Below are positions 1 through 5,532 of a DNA stretch of 6,205 nucleotides, in pieces. The DNA comes from Anaerolineae bacterium (GTDB lineage Bacteria > Chloroflexota > Anaerolineae > Anaerolineales > Villigracilaceae): assembly GCA_003484265.1 (NCBI GenBank), contig DNDO01000109.1, forward strand, positions 1 to 6,205, in the 5' to 3' direction. The notes under the pieces were generated by a model, which saw only the letters and a program-made list of their open reading frames with translations, searched no databases and was not told where the DNA came from. Both the position numbers and the translations under genes were made by a program. Each line of letters begins with the position of its first letter. Position 1 is the stretch's first letter.

Positions 1-543
1 TGGCGGCGGGTATGGTTGTATCTCGCCATTCCGTTTGTCGCCATCCTATGGCTTATCTTCTTCCCCAACGCACCTTACATGCTGACAGACCTGCAGGACC
101 TCGCACGCACATCCTTTGATGCGCCGCTTTGGTACGACGTGATCATCGTCGTTTGGTGCTCATGGACAGCCATGCTGTTGGGTGTCGTCTCGCTGTATCT
201 CATGCAGGACATCGTCCAGCGCACGTTCGGACGGTTTGCAGGTTGGGCTTTCGTGTTCATCATTTCAGCCGCCAGCAGTTTCGGCATCTATATCGGTCGC
301 TTTGTGCGCCTCAATTCATGGGATATTTTGCAGAACCCCGCTGAAACCGCCATGAACATTCTTGGGCTTGTGATCGATCCTAGCCGCAGGCTTGCCGCAT
401 TCACCCTTCTTTATACGTTCTTCTTCCTCTTTGTTTATTTATTGCTATATTCGTTCGGTCATTTGTTACAGGAACAAAACACAAAGGCAAATGAGACACC
501 CCAACAATTAGAAGATGCGCATAAAACAAATGTCGAACAATAA
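1..543 (+). CDS. DUF1361 family multi-pass membrane protein (5' end outside window)
   Basis: The reading frame is open from base 1, so the start codon lies upstream; 180 residues and the stop are visible. Counting from base 1, hydrophobic segments lie at about residues 5-21, 46-68, 79-101 and 127-150, so this is an integral membrane protein of the cytoplasmic membrane. The motif PNAPYMLTDL (residues 22-31) and the RLNSWDILQNP stretch (residues 103-113) are the hallmarks by which I recognise DUF1361; both sit at membrane-segment ends, and their conserved polar residues could line a site. The family has no established biochemical function. The C-terminal tail (about residues 152-180) is polar and poorly conserved in character. 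The gene end overlaps the start of the following yqeB-like gene, so the two are probably co-transcribed. The family call is good; the function is unknown. Confidence 0.85.
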   Translation, partial: WRRVWLYLAIPFVAILWLIFFPNAPYMLTDLQDLARTSFDAPLWYDVIIVVWCSWTAMLLGVVSLYLMQDIVQRTFGRFAGWAFVFIISAASSFGIYIGRFVRLNSWDILQNPAETAMNILGLVIDPSRRLAAFTLLYTFFFLFVYLLLYSFGHLLQEQNTKANETPQQLEDAHKTNVEQ

Positions 544-1351
544 CAGGGTTCTCCTGCGAGGCGGCGGCGATCTTGCGTCGGATGTTGCCCTCCGATTGCA
601 TCGCGCGGGCATCAACGTGCTCATCACCGAACTCGCCAAGCCGTTGGCGGTTCGTCGCGCGGTTTCTTTTGCGGAGGCAGTCTTTGAGGGGACACACTCA
701 GTGGAAGGGGTGAAGGCAAAGTTGATCACAGCGAGTCAACTGACAGCGTGGGATGATGCGGAGAATATTCCGATCCTCATCGATCCGGATGCAGACGTTT
801 TATCTGCCTTCAACTTTCCCGTTGTCGTTGATGCGAGACTTATCAAACAATCACCTTCCCCACTCCCGACTCAAATCCCGCTTCACATCGGGATGGGACC
901 CGGATTCAACGCAGGGAGCAATTGCCACGCTGTGATCGAGACCCGCCGCAGTCACACATTGGGACGCGTGATCTGGGACGGCGCACCCCAACCTGACAGC
1001 GGCGAACCTGAAGGTGATACGCGTCGTGTGTTGCGTGCATCGAGTGACGGCATCCTGATCTCACGAGCGAAGATTGGCGACCAGCTACATGAGGGCCAGT
1101 TGATCGCAGAAATTCGATCTGAGACCGGGGATCGGAAATCAAAAATCGCAAGTCCGTTCAATGGAGTGTTACGCGGGCTGATCCGCGATGGGATGCAGGT
1201 GAATCGGGGGTTGAAGATCGGTGACGTAGACCCGCGCGGTGACGTGTCAGCTTGCTATCTCGTTTCCGATAAAGCGCTCGCGATCGGCGGCGGTGTCCTG
1301 GAGGCAATACTTTCAAAGGCGGATATCCGGGACAGGATATATTCCAATTAA
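515..1351 (+). CDS. yqeB: YqeB/EF2563 family protein of the (selenium-dependent) molybdenum hydroxylase system
   Basis: The 278-residue product begins with a Rossmann-like nucleotide-binding motif, RGGGDLASDVALRLHRAG (residues 15-32), followed by ITELAKPLAVRRAVSFAEAV (37-56), a family signature. HIGMGPGF lies at 124-131 and a closing AIGGGVLEA at 256-264. Between them, residues about 176-240 look like a lipoyl/biotinyl-type barrel-sandwich fold (the SDGILIS, ASPFNGVLR and KIGDVDPRG stretches). Proteins of this family accompany molybdenum hydroxylases such as xanthine dehydrogenase-type enzymes, and are thought to act in the cytoplasm in cofactor maturation; the exact reaction is not established. 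No selD, xdhC, mocA or hydroxylase gene is visible here. The start is ambiguous: ATG 515 and ATG 530 are in frame, neither has a well-spaced Shine-Dalgarno, and 530 gives the more family-like N-terminus (MSNNNRVLLRGGGDL). Either overlaps the DUF1361 gene. Confidence 0.85.
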   Translation: MRIKQMSNNNRVLLRGGGDLASDVALRLHRAGINVLITELAKPLAVRRAVSFAEAVFEGTHSVEGVKAKLITASQLTAWDDAENIPILIDPDADVLSAFNFPVVVDARLIKQSPSPLPTQIPLHIGMGPGFNAGSNCHAVIETRRSHTLGRVIWDGAPQPDSGEPEGDTRRVLRASSDGILISRAKIGDQLHEGQLIAEIRSETGDRKSKIASPFNGVLRGLIRDGMQVNRGLKIGDVDPRGDVSACYLVSDKALAIGGGVLEAILSKADIRDRIYSN

Positions 1352-1394
1352 TCAATTAATTCCAGATTCCCTTCGGTCTCTGTGGCAATGAGCC

Positions 1395-1423
1395 TTGCCC
1401 TACGGACAATTAAGTTGTATTCT
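1395..1423 (+). promoter_or_regulatory. Putative promoter of the 1433 gene
   Basis: TTGCCC (1395-1400) and TATTCT (1418-1423) are separated by 17 bases, a canonical spacing, each matching four of six sigma-70 consensus bases. The expected transcription start would be near 1430, only a few bases before ATG 1433, so the transcript would be essentially leaderless. The -35 box overlaps the right arm of a small inverted repeat (GGCAA 1384-1388, TTGCC 1395-1399), which could be an operator or chance. Confidence 0.4.
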
Positions 1424-1432
1424 TAATAGAGT

Positions 1433-2353
1433 ATGACCCTCGAAATCTCCCTGCAAATACCTATGACTCTCCCTCGCGTGTTTCGGGCTGGGAATGGTGC
1501 GTCCCGGCAGGATTTTCATTGGATCGGTCATACTCGGGATGAAGATAAGGAATCATCCACGCCGGGGGATAAAAGCCAGAAGCCGCAGGATCAGAAACGC
1601 AAACAAAAATACCGCCAGCTGACGGATATTACGCTCGGAGAAGTCGAAGAAGCGATCAAACTTTTTGAGCATCAACTCGTCCCTACACAGGAAAACTGGA
1701 TCGGGAGAAACACCTTTTGCCGGCTCCCCCTCAAACGGAAACACGGACAACCCCCGATTATCTTTGGGCGCGTAAAAACCAGTTTCCCGACAGACGGGTT
1801 CCTTGATAACATCGAAGAGATGGAGTTGTATTTCCCAAGCAAGTACGCCGCACCCGATGTGGTTCACATCAACAGGGACGAGATCAGCCGCAAGTCGCAG
1901 ATGCAGGCGCAGAGTTATTTTGTGCGTGTGCGGGTATTGACTTCAGCGGAGGAAAAGGCGGAATTGGGTGAATCGATTTCGATGTTAAGCGCGAACGGTT
2001 TTCAGCCTGAATTTGAAACTGGTTATCTCGATTTGCTGGACATGAACGAGGAGAATCAATCTGTTTATCCGTTGCTATATGTTATAGGTTCGCGTTGGTT
2101 CGGAACGATGCCTGAGTCGATACATGCGGAGTTAAAGGCGAAATTGAAAGAGATGATCGGCTGGGGCAGGCAGGTTATCAATTATCACCCTGAATGGCTG
2201 ACCCATGATGTCAATACGTTGAACCGCGCGCTGGGGTTCAAGTATGGCTTCACTCCCGTTGTGCTGACCGAACCGGGCAACGCACAGGAGACGGCTTCAA
2301 TCGTGGCGAAGACCTTCGAGCGGATGTTTCACTCTCCTTCCGTCACAAAATAA
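1433..2353 (+). CDS. Hypothetical protein, 306 residues
   Basis: I do not recognise the family. The protein lacks a signal peptide and membrane segments, so it is probably cytoplasmic. Residues about 33-62 form a highly charged, Lys/Gln/Asp-rich stretch (for example KSQKPQDQKRKQK) that is probably a disordered linker. The rest looks folded, with mixed helix and strand: an IKLFEHQLVP helix (75-84), a GQPPIIFGRVKTSFP strand region (105-119), a YFVRVRVLT strand (162-170) and a C-terminal alpha/beta part holding WGRQVINYHPEWLTHDVNTLNRAL (244-267). No catalytic motif stands out. ATG 1433 lacks a Shine-Dalgarno but sits just after a plausible promoter, which fits leaderless translation; ATG 1463 in the same frame is an alternative that would remove ten residues. 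It is monocistronic: 81 bases separate it from yqeB, and a strong hairpin begins at its stop codon. The gene is clearly real; the function is unknown. Confidence 0.8.
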   Translation: MTLEISLQIPMTLPRVFRAGNGASRQDFHWIGHTRDEDKESSTPGDKSQKPQDQKRKQKYRQLTDITLGEVEEAIKLFEHQLVPTQENWIGRNTFCRLPLKRKHGQPPIIFGRVKTSFPTDGFLDNIEEMELYFPSKYAAPDVVHINRDEISRKSQMQAQSYFVRVRVLTSAEEKAELGESISMLSANGFQPEFETGYLDLLDMNEENQSVYPLLYVIGSRWFGTMPESIHAELKAKLKEMIGWGRQVINYHPEWLTHDVNTLNRALGFKYGFTPVVLTEPGNAQETASIVAKTFERMFHSPSVTK

Positions 2354-2385
2354 AAATGGACGGCGATCGGATCGTCGTCCATTTT
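2353..2385. terminator. Bidirectional intrinsic terminator between convergent genes
   Basis: Bases 2353-2367 pair with 2371-2385 in a 15-bp stem with one G-T wobble (2363/2375) around a CGG loop. The stem starts with a run of A and ends with a run of T, so it can act as a U-tailed terminator on either strand. It begins at the last base of the 1433 gene's stop codon and lies 18 bases beyond the stop of the - strand gene, serving both. Confidence 0.85.
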
Positions 2386-2403
2386 AGGGGTGGTTTGCCT
2401 GAC

Positions 2404-2535
2404 TCATAGCGAATTTAGCCTTCGGTTCACTTCACGCATTTCAGCCTTTGTAAATAGGGACCGATTGCGTATAAAGTGGGATTTTGCCAGAAATCCTACA
2501 AGCGCGCCAGCGAGCAGGGTCAAGATCAGGTTCAT
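2404..2535 (-). CDS. Small single-helix membrane protein, 43 residues
   Basis: Read on the - strand from ATG at 2535-2533 to TGA at 2406-2404. The start is decided by AAAGGAGAG placed five bases before this ATG, one of the best ribosome binding sites in the window; the same frame is open further upstream, but the longer version would read through this site and has no such signal. The product opens with one hydrophobic helix (about residues 2-17, MNLILTLLAGALVGFL) and continues as a short basic tail (AKSHFIRNRSLFTKAEMREVNRRLNSL in part, residues about 18-43) that should lie in the cytoplasm. An AT-rich -10 candidate lies 24-29 bases upstream and a shared terminator follows. I do not recognise the family. 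Conserved one-helix proteins of this kind often modulate a membrane partner, but no partner is evident here. Confidence 0.7.
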   Translation of the reverse strand: MNLILTLLAGALVGFLAKSHFIRNRSLFTKAEMREVNRRLNSL

Positions 2536-2558
2536 CTCTACTCTCCTTTCATATCTAT

Positions 2559-2564
2559 ATAATA
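2559..2564 (-). promoter_or_regulatory. Putative -10 box for the small membrane protein gene
   Basis: On the - strand, TATTAT occupies 2564-2559, placing transcription start near 2551 and giving a leader of about 16 bases that contains the AAAGGAGAG site. A possible -35 TTGCAT (2589-2584) is spaced 19 bases away, longer than usual. The same AT-rich block also reads TATAAT on the + strand (2558-2563), so its orientation is not certain. Confidence 0.4.
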
Positions 2565-2645
2565 CTGCTTGGACGACACACAAATGCAAAAAGTTCCGTT
2601 GAGATCGGGGCGGGGAAAAAGATTACATACTCGTTACACATGCGT

Positions 2646-2672
2646 TTGAAATCCTGCGGCGCATGGTAATAT
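2646..2672 (+). promoter_or_regulatory. Putative extended -10 promoter of the response regulator gene
   Basis: TAATAT (2667-2672) is preceded by TGG (2664-2666), an extended -10 arrangement. TTGAAA (2646-2651) lies 15 bases upstream, short for a -35 box, but an extended -10 can tolerate a poor -35. Transcription would start near 2679, giving a leader of about 45 bases before ATG 2724. Confidence 0.4.
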
Positions 2673-2723
2673 CGGCATGGAACCTGTACCTACAACAGCG
2701 TTGCTTGTTGCAAAGGAATCCAT

Positions 2724-3143
2724 ATGTCATCCATCCCTAAAAAAATAATTATCGTGGAAGATCAACCGGACGTCGCTGATCTGCTTGAGGATATATTGAG
2801 CATCGACGGGTATCATGTGATCAAAATTCACTCCAGTACCGGCGCCTTGACAGTGATCCGCGTTGAAAAGCCCGATGCGGTGCTCCTCGATATCATGATG
2901 CCAGATGTATCGGGGCTGGAGGTCTTACGCTTTATGAAAAGGGAACCAGGCTTGCAAAAGATACCGGTTGTGATCGTTTCCGCGCGGTCACTGCCTGCCG
3001 ATATCCGCGAAGGGTTAAAAGAGGGCGCCACAGCCTACCTGACCAAGCCCGTTGACATGGAAGTATTGCGCGAGACGGTGGCGAAAGTACTTCGCGAGGC
3101 AGTTGTTCCAGGATCTGCTTTTGAAGATGACGCCCCGAACTAA
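2724..3143 (+). CDS. Single-domain (CheY-like) response regulator
   Basis: The 139-residue product is one receiver domain with all the key residues: the acidic pair E12/D13 (IIIVEDQPD), phosphoacceptor D56 in VLLDIMMPDVSG, S86 of VIVSAR, and K108 followed by P109 (YLTKPV). Phosphorylation at D56 by a histidine kinase would switch its alpha4-beta5-alpha5 face. No DNA-binding, enzymatic or HPt domain follows; residues about 127-139 are a short tail ending in acidic FEDDAPN. Output must therefore be by protein-protein contact, or by acting as a phosphate sink. No kinase or chemotaxis gene is nearby, so it is an orphan regulator. AAAGGA (2712-2717), six bases before ATG 2724, supports the start. 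It is flanked by intergenic gaps and looks monocistronic. The domain call is very secure; the pathway is unknown. Confidence 0.93.
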   Translation: MSSIPKKIIIVEDQPDVADLLEDILSIDGYHVIKIHSSTGALTVIRVEKPDAVLLDIMMPDVSGLEVLRFMKREPGLQKIPVVIVSARSLPADIREGLKEGATAYLTKPVDMEVLRETVAKVLREAVVPGSAFEDDAPN

Positions 3144-3236
3144 ATTTTCTTCCGTTGTTATTTGTGCAGGAACATCTGCTAACTATAAATTACGATGCGA
3201 TTGTCACTCCGTTTAGGCTGAAAACACATTTTGTTT

Positions 3237-3242
3237 TATACT
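3237..3242 (+). promoter_or_regulatory. Putative -10 box just before the 3250 gene
   Basis: TATACT (3237-3242) matches five of six consensus bases and ends seven bases before ATG 3250, so transcription is predicted to begin at or next to the start codon. I see no convincing -35 box at the usual distance. No Shine-Dalgarno precedes the ATG, consistent with a leaderless message. Confidence 0.45.
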
Positions 3243-3249
3243 AGCGTAG

Positions 3250-4122
3250 ATGAAACACGTTTCCGAACTCAGGACTTTTATTGTTGCGATACTAAAGAAG
3301 CCCGTATCCCTGATTTCATTTCTCCTTGGCATTGCTGCCTTATCCGTTCAACTTACCCTCTCCGAATTCTCCCTGCCGCAGTTCTATTCCTGCGGTATTT
3401 TGTTCCTCGGGTTCGCCTGGTCTGCATTCCAGGTCTTTAGAGACCTTTCCCTGGAGTATCAAAAGGTAATTTATACGCAGCCATTTGAAAAAATTCCGAA
3501 ATCAAATATATCAATCTCGTTCATTGAAAGGAACGAATATCGTTATTCGATTTCCGACCCCTACACTGGGCAGAACAACAATATCACGAAGATGCTAAAA
3601 AACAAAAAAGTGAAATCTCATTTCGACGAGAGAGGCGTCTTCCATGTCAACGGCAAGATTTATTATTGCATGGGCAAGGGAAATCTCGAAATAAATATAC
3701 AACTCCAGAATATTGGAGACGTGTCGCTCGATGTTCTATCCATGGATGTGGACAATGATCTCGATTTGAACCACCTGCTTCTGATTCCAATGGGCATTTA
3801 CTTCGCCGGGGATAATCTTCGATTCCCAATGCACCTGAAAAAAGGGGATCTAATAAATGTTCAAATTAGGTATAAAGTTTCAATCAACAGAGGCTCTCAC
3901 GAAGGGCTGTTCGCGGCAGATCTCCATTCCCTTCCCAGATTGATTTCGCACGAGATCTCTACCGAAACAATGGATGAAAACGGCAACAACCGGGCTTACA
4001 TCTCGGAATTCAAAACTTCGACAAAACCCTTGATAGACCTGTACGTGAAACAATGGCGCGAATATGGCCAGGAGGAATATTTGATCCTGGCTGGCTATGG
4101 CATTAAAGCCGGGCGGCAATAA
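3250..4122 (+). CDS. Hypothetical membrane-anchored protein, 290 residues
   Basis: The family is not recognised. Two hydrophobic helices lie near the N-terminus (about residues 18-37 and 43-63), joined by a very short loop. Basic residues before the first (K16 K17) and after the second (R64) predict both ends inside, so the remaining 225 residues should hang in the cytoplasm as a hairpin-anchored domain. That domain alternates short polar and hydrophobic stretches (for example FHVNGKIYYCMGKGNLEINIQ, about 131-151, and DLINVQIRYKVSINRG), suggesting a beta-sandwich. No catalytic motif is visible. ATG 3250 was chosen because a TATACT box lies seven bases before it; there is no Shine-Dalgarno. 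By eye the gene is more AT-rich than its neighbours (bases 3481-3540 hold only about 17 G/C of 60), which may reflect acquisition or simply weak constraint. It appears to be transcribed alone. Confidence 0.8.
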   Translation: MKHVSELRTFIVAILKKPVSLISFLLGIAALSVQLTLSEFSLPQFYSCGILFLGFAWSAFQVFRDLSLEYQKVIYTQPFEKIPKSNISISFIERNEYRYSISDPYTGQNNNITKMLKNKKVKSHFDERGVFHVNGKIYYCMGKGNLEINIQLQNIGDVSLDVLSMDVDNDLDLNHLLLIPMGIYFAGDNLRFPMHLKKGDLINVQIRYKVSINRGSHEGLFAADLHSLPRLISHEISTETMDENGNNRAYISEFKTSTKPLIDLYVKQWREYGQEEYLILAGYGIKAGRQ

Positions 4123-4357
4123 CCTGCAATATTTGCCGGGTAGACATAAAGCAAGGATCGAAGTTATTTCTACAATCTGCGGCAATCTTTCACCTGTTCA
4201 TTGCCACCACAGGCGGTTTGTACACCCGCCGCTCTATACAAAGGACATATGATGTCAATGAAGTTGAGGAGGTATCTTCATTTCTGGTCATCTGGAAGAA
4301 GCTAAGGATTGCGCTCCAAAATGCATGCGTTTATGAAATAGACAAAGGAGATTTAAT
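4123..4357 (+). other. Intergenic region upstream of the small-gene run
   Basis: I see no convincing gene in these 235 bases. They contain two possible -10 boxes, TACAAT (4171-4176) and TATACA (4235-4240), without good -35 partners. There is also a short inverted repeat GGCAAT/ATTGCC (4181-4186 and 4200-4205, 13-base loop) and a GGCGG/CCGCC pair (4212-4216 and 4226-4230). An 18-codon frame (4249-4305) follows AAAGGA at 4240-4245, but its product (MMSMKLRRYLHFWSSGRS) gives no other sign of being real. One of the boxes presumably drives the ydbC-like gene. Confidence 0.35.
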
Positions 4358-4579
4358 ATGTCCGAGATCAAATATGAGATCATCAAGACCATTGGTGTGT
4401 TGTCAAAATCCACATCAGGCTGGGCAAAGGAGCTCAATCTGATCAGTTGGAACGACCGCGACCCAAAATACGACCTGCGCGACTGGTCGCCTGACCGCGA
4501 GAAGATGGGCAAGGGAGTGACCCTGACCTCCGAAGAATTGTCCTCCTTGAAAAAATTGTTGAATACGATCGAGCTATAG
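4358..4579 (+). CDS. YdbC/PC4-like single-stranded DNA-binding protein
   Basis: The 73-residue product matches, by recognition, the YdbC family of bacterial PC4-type proteins. Marker stretches are IIKTIGVLSKSTSGWAKELN (residues 8-27), ISWNDRDPKYDLRDWSPDRE (29-48) and KMGKGVTLTSEE (49-60). Family members fold as a dimer of curved beta-sheets plus a C-terminal helix and bind single-stranded DNA or RNA; the aromatic and basic residues W22, K24, W31, K37, W43 and K52 are the likely contacts. Its length is normal for the family. AAAGGAG (4344-4350), seven bases before ATG 4358, supports the start. An NTF2-fold gene follows after 38 bases and may share the transcript. The cellular role of the family in bacteria is not settled; involvement in transcription, replication or repair is plausible. 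Confidence 0.88.
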   Translation: MSEIKYEIIKTIGVLSKSTSGWAKELNLISWNDRDPKYDLRDWSPDREKMGKGVTLTSEELSSLKKLLNTIEL

Positions 4580-4617
4580 TCGCGCTCGTATATAAATCCT
4601 TACAGGAGATGGATCCT

Positions 4618-4986
4618 ATGAACATTTCACTAACCAACGTTGAGGTTGTCCGCCGCTTCACTGATGCGTTGAATCTTGCCGACCTTGAAATGATGGGGGC
4701 TTTAATAAGTGATGATACCGTCTTTGAAAACACGTACCCCGCCCCGGATGGCACCCGCTACGAAGGCAAGCCAGCCGTTCTGGGCTTTTGGCGCGAATTC
4801 TTTCAAAGTTCTGCATATGCCAACATAGAAATCGTGGATGTTTTTTCGGTGGATGACCGCTGTGCAATGCAATGGACATATCGCTGGCGCGATAAACAGG
4901 GAGTCGAAGGGCATATCCGCGGGGTGGATATTTACAAACTCCGTGACGGGTTGATAACAGAAAAACTGTCTTATGTAAAAGGATGA
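4618..4986 (+). CDS. NTF2-like / SnoaL-like domain protein
   Basis: The 122-residue product has the size and order of an NTF2-fold cone domain. An N-terminal helix pair (NVEVVRRFTDALNLADLEMM, residues 7-26) is followed by LISDDTVFENTYPAPDGTRYEG (29-50), a helix KPAVLGFWREFFQSS (51-65), and a curved sheet in which IEIVDVFSVDDRCAMQW, RGVDIYKLRDGLITE and the closing KLSYVKG are typical. Such proteins bind small hydrophobic ligands or act as isomerases, cyclases or dehydratases, but the fold alone does not give a substrate; charged pocket candidates include D32/D33 and E37. ATG 4618 is chosen over the in-frame ATG 4609 because AGGAG (4604-4608) abuts 4609 and is nine bases from 4618. It lies 38 bases after the ydbC-like gene, probably in the same transcript. 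Confidence 0.85.
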   Translation: MNISLTNVEVVRRFTDALNLADLEMMGALISDDTVFENTYPAPDGTRYEGKPAVLGFWREFFQSSAYANIEIVDVFSVDDRCAMQWTYRWRDKQGVEGHIRGVDIYKLRDGLITEKLSYVKG

Positions 4987-5010
4987 TACAGAATAACTCA
5001 ATAGAAAATC

Positions 5011-5229
5011 ATGACCAACAAACCATCGAATGACCCCTTGCATGGCATCACGCTCGAAACGATCCTCAATGAACTCGTAGAACAATACGGCTGGGAGGAG
5101 TTGGGCCTGCGCATCCCGATCAATTGCTTCACGAACGACCCGAGCGTCAAGTCCAGCTTGAAGTTTTTACGGCGCACACCCTGGGCGCGCAAAAAAGTCG
5201 AGGATCTTTATTTGATGACATTCAGGTAA
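5011..5229 (+). CDS. VF530 family (DUF2132) DNA-binding protein
   Basis: The 72-residue product is recognisable as a VF530/DUF2132 protein almost throughout. It has NDPLHGITLETILNELVEQ (residues 7-25), YGWEELGLRIPINCF (26-40), NDPSVKSSLKFLRRTPWARK (42-61) and a VEDLYL end (63-68). The family, named from a Vibrio protein, is a small helical domain described as DNA-binding; its cellular role is not established. The basic FLRRTPWARKK segment (52-62) is the likely nucleic-acid contact. The length is full for the family. Start ATG 5011 lacks a clear Shine-Dalgarno; the homology begins at residue 7, so the start is about right. It follows the NTF2-like gene by 24 bases and may be read from the same message. 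Confidence 0.9.
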   Translation: MTNKPSNDPLHGITLETILNELVEQYGWEELGLRIPINCFTNDPSVKSSLKFLRRTPWARKKVEDLYLMTFR

Positions 5230-5256
5230 CTCTGCGGCAGGAACATTCCCATCGGG

Positions 5257-5262
5257 TACAAT
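5257..5262 (+). promoter_or_regulatory. Putative -10 box just before the 5269 gene
   Basis: TACAAT (5257-5262), preceded by GGG, ends six bases before ATG 5269, so the expected transcription start coincides with the A of the start codon. No -35 box is evident and there is no Shine-Dalgarno, which together suggest a leaderless transcript starting between the VF530 gene and the next gene. Confidence 0.45.
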
Positions 5263-5268
5263 CTATTT

Positions 5269-5532
5269 ATGGATACACTAAGACCCTTTCAAAGAATCGC
5301 ATCGAAATTTCAGATATCAGAGGAAAGCGCAAAATATTTCCTTGGGCGCGTACAAAAGAGCTTCAAGAAGGAAAAGCCACCCCATCTCTTGATCCTTGAC
5401 TTCATCGAAGCGCAGGGCATAGACTACCAGCCCGAACCGTACGACATCGCGGCTCTGATGCATGAAAACGGTATCTGGGTCTACGCGTTGAACGCACCTC
5501 CCCCGCTCCTTGTGGACGACGAAGAGGTATAA
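5269..5532 (+). CDS. Hypothetical protein, 87 residues
   Basis: I do not recognise this protein. It has a basic N-terminal half with a predicted helix (FQRIASKFQISEESAKYFLG, residues 7-26, then GRVQKSFKKEKPP, 26-38), a helix LLILDFIEAQGI (40-51), and an aromatic, partly acidic C-terminal part (DYQPEPYDIAALMHENGIWVY in part, 52-72) ending NAPPPLLVDDEEV. There is no signal peptide or membrane helix, so it should be cytoplasmic. The basic front and acidic end could suit a nucleic-acid or protein partner, but that is speculation. A -10 box placed six bases before the ATG supports the start and separate transcription. Its stop codon overlaps the TATAAT promoter box of the following gene. That it is a real gene is likely from codon content and position, not from homology. 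Confidence 0.65.
   Translation: MDTLRPFQRIASKFQISEESAKYFLGRVQKSFKKEKPPHLLILDFIEAQGIDYQPEPYDIAALMHENGIWVYALNAPPPLLVDDEEV

Noticed and set aside
401..697. 98-codon - strand frame
   Set aside because: It lies antisense across the DUF1361/yqeB junction and is Arg-rich in the way of a shadow frame; it has no start signals.
1345..1360. AATTAATCAATTAATT near-palindrome after yqeB
   Set aside because: AT-only, one base off symmetry and without a T-tail, so neither a credible terminator nor a clear operator.
2390..2669. Short + strand frames across 2390-2669
   Set aside because: They overlap the - strand small gene, which has a strong ribosome binding site; the + frames have none.
4218..4442. 74-codon + strand frame starting with TTG
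   Set aside because: No ribosome binding site, a rare start, and its last 85 bases lie out of frame inside the well-supported ydbC-like gene.
4702..5085. 127-codon - strand frame
   Set aside because: Antisense to the NTF2-like and VF530 genes, both firmly supported on the + strand.
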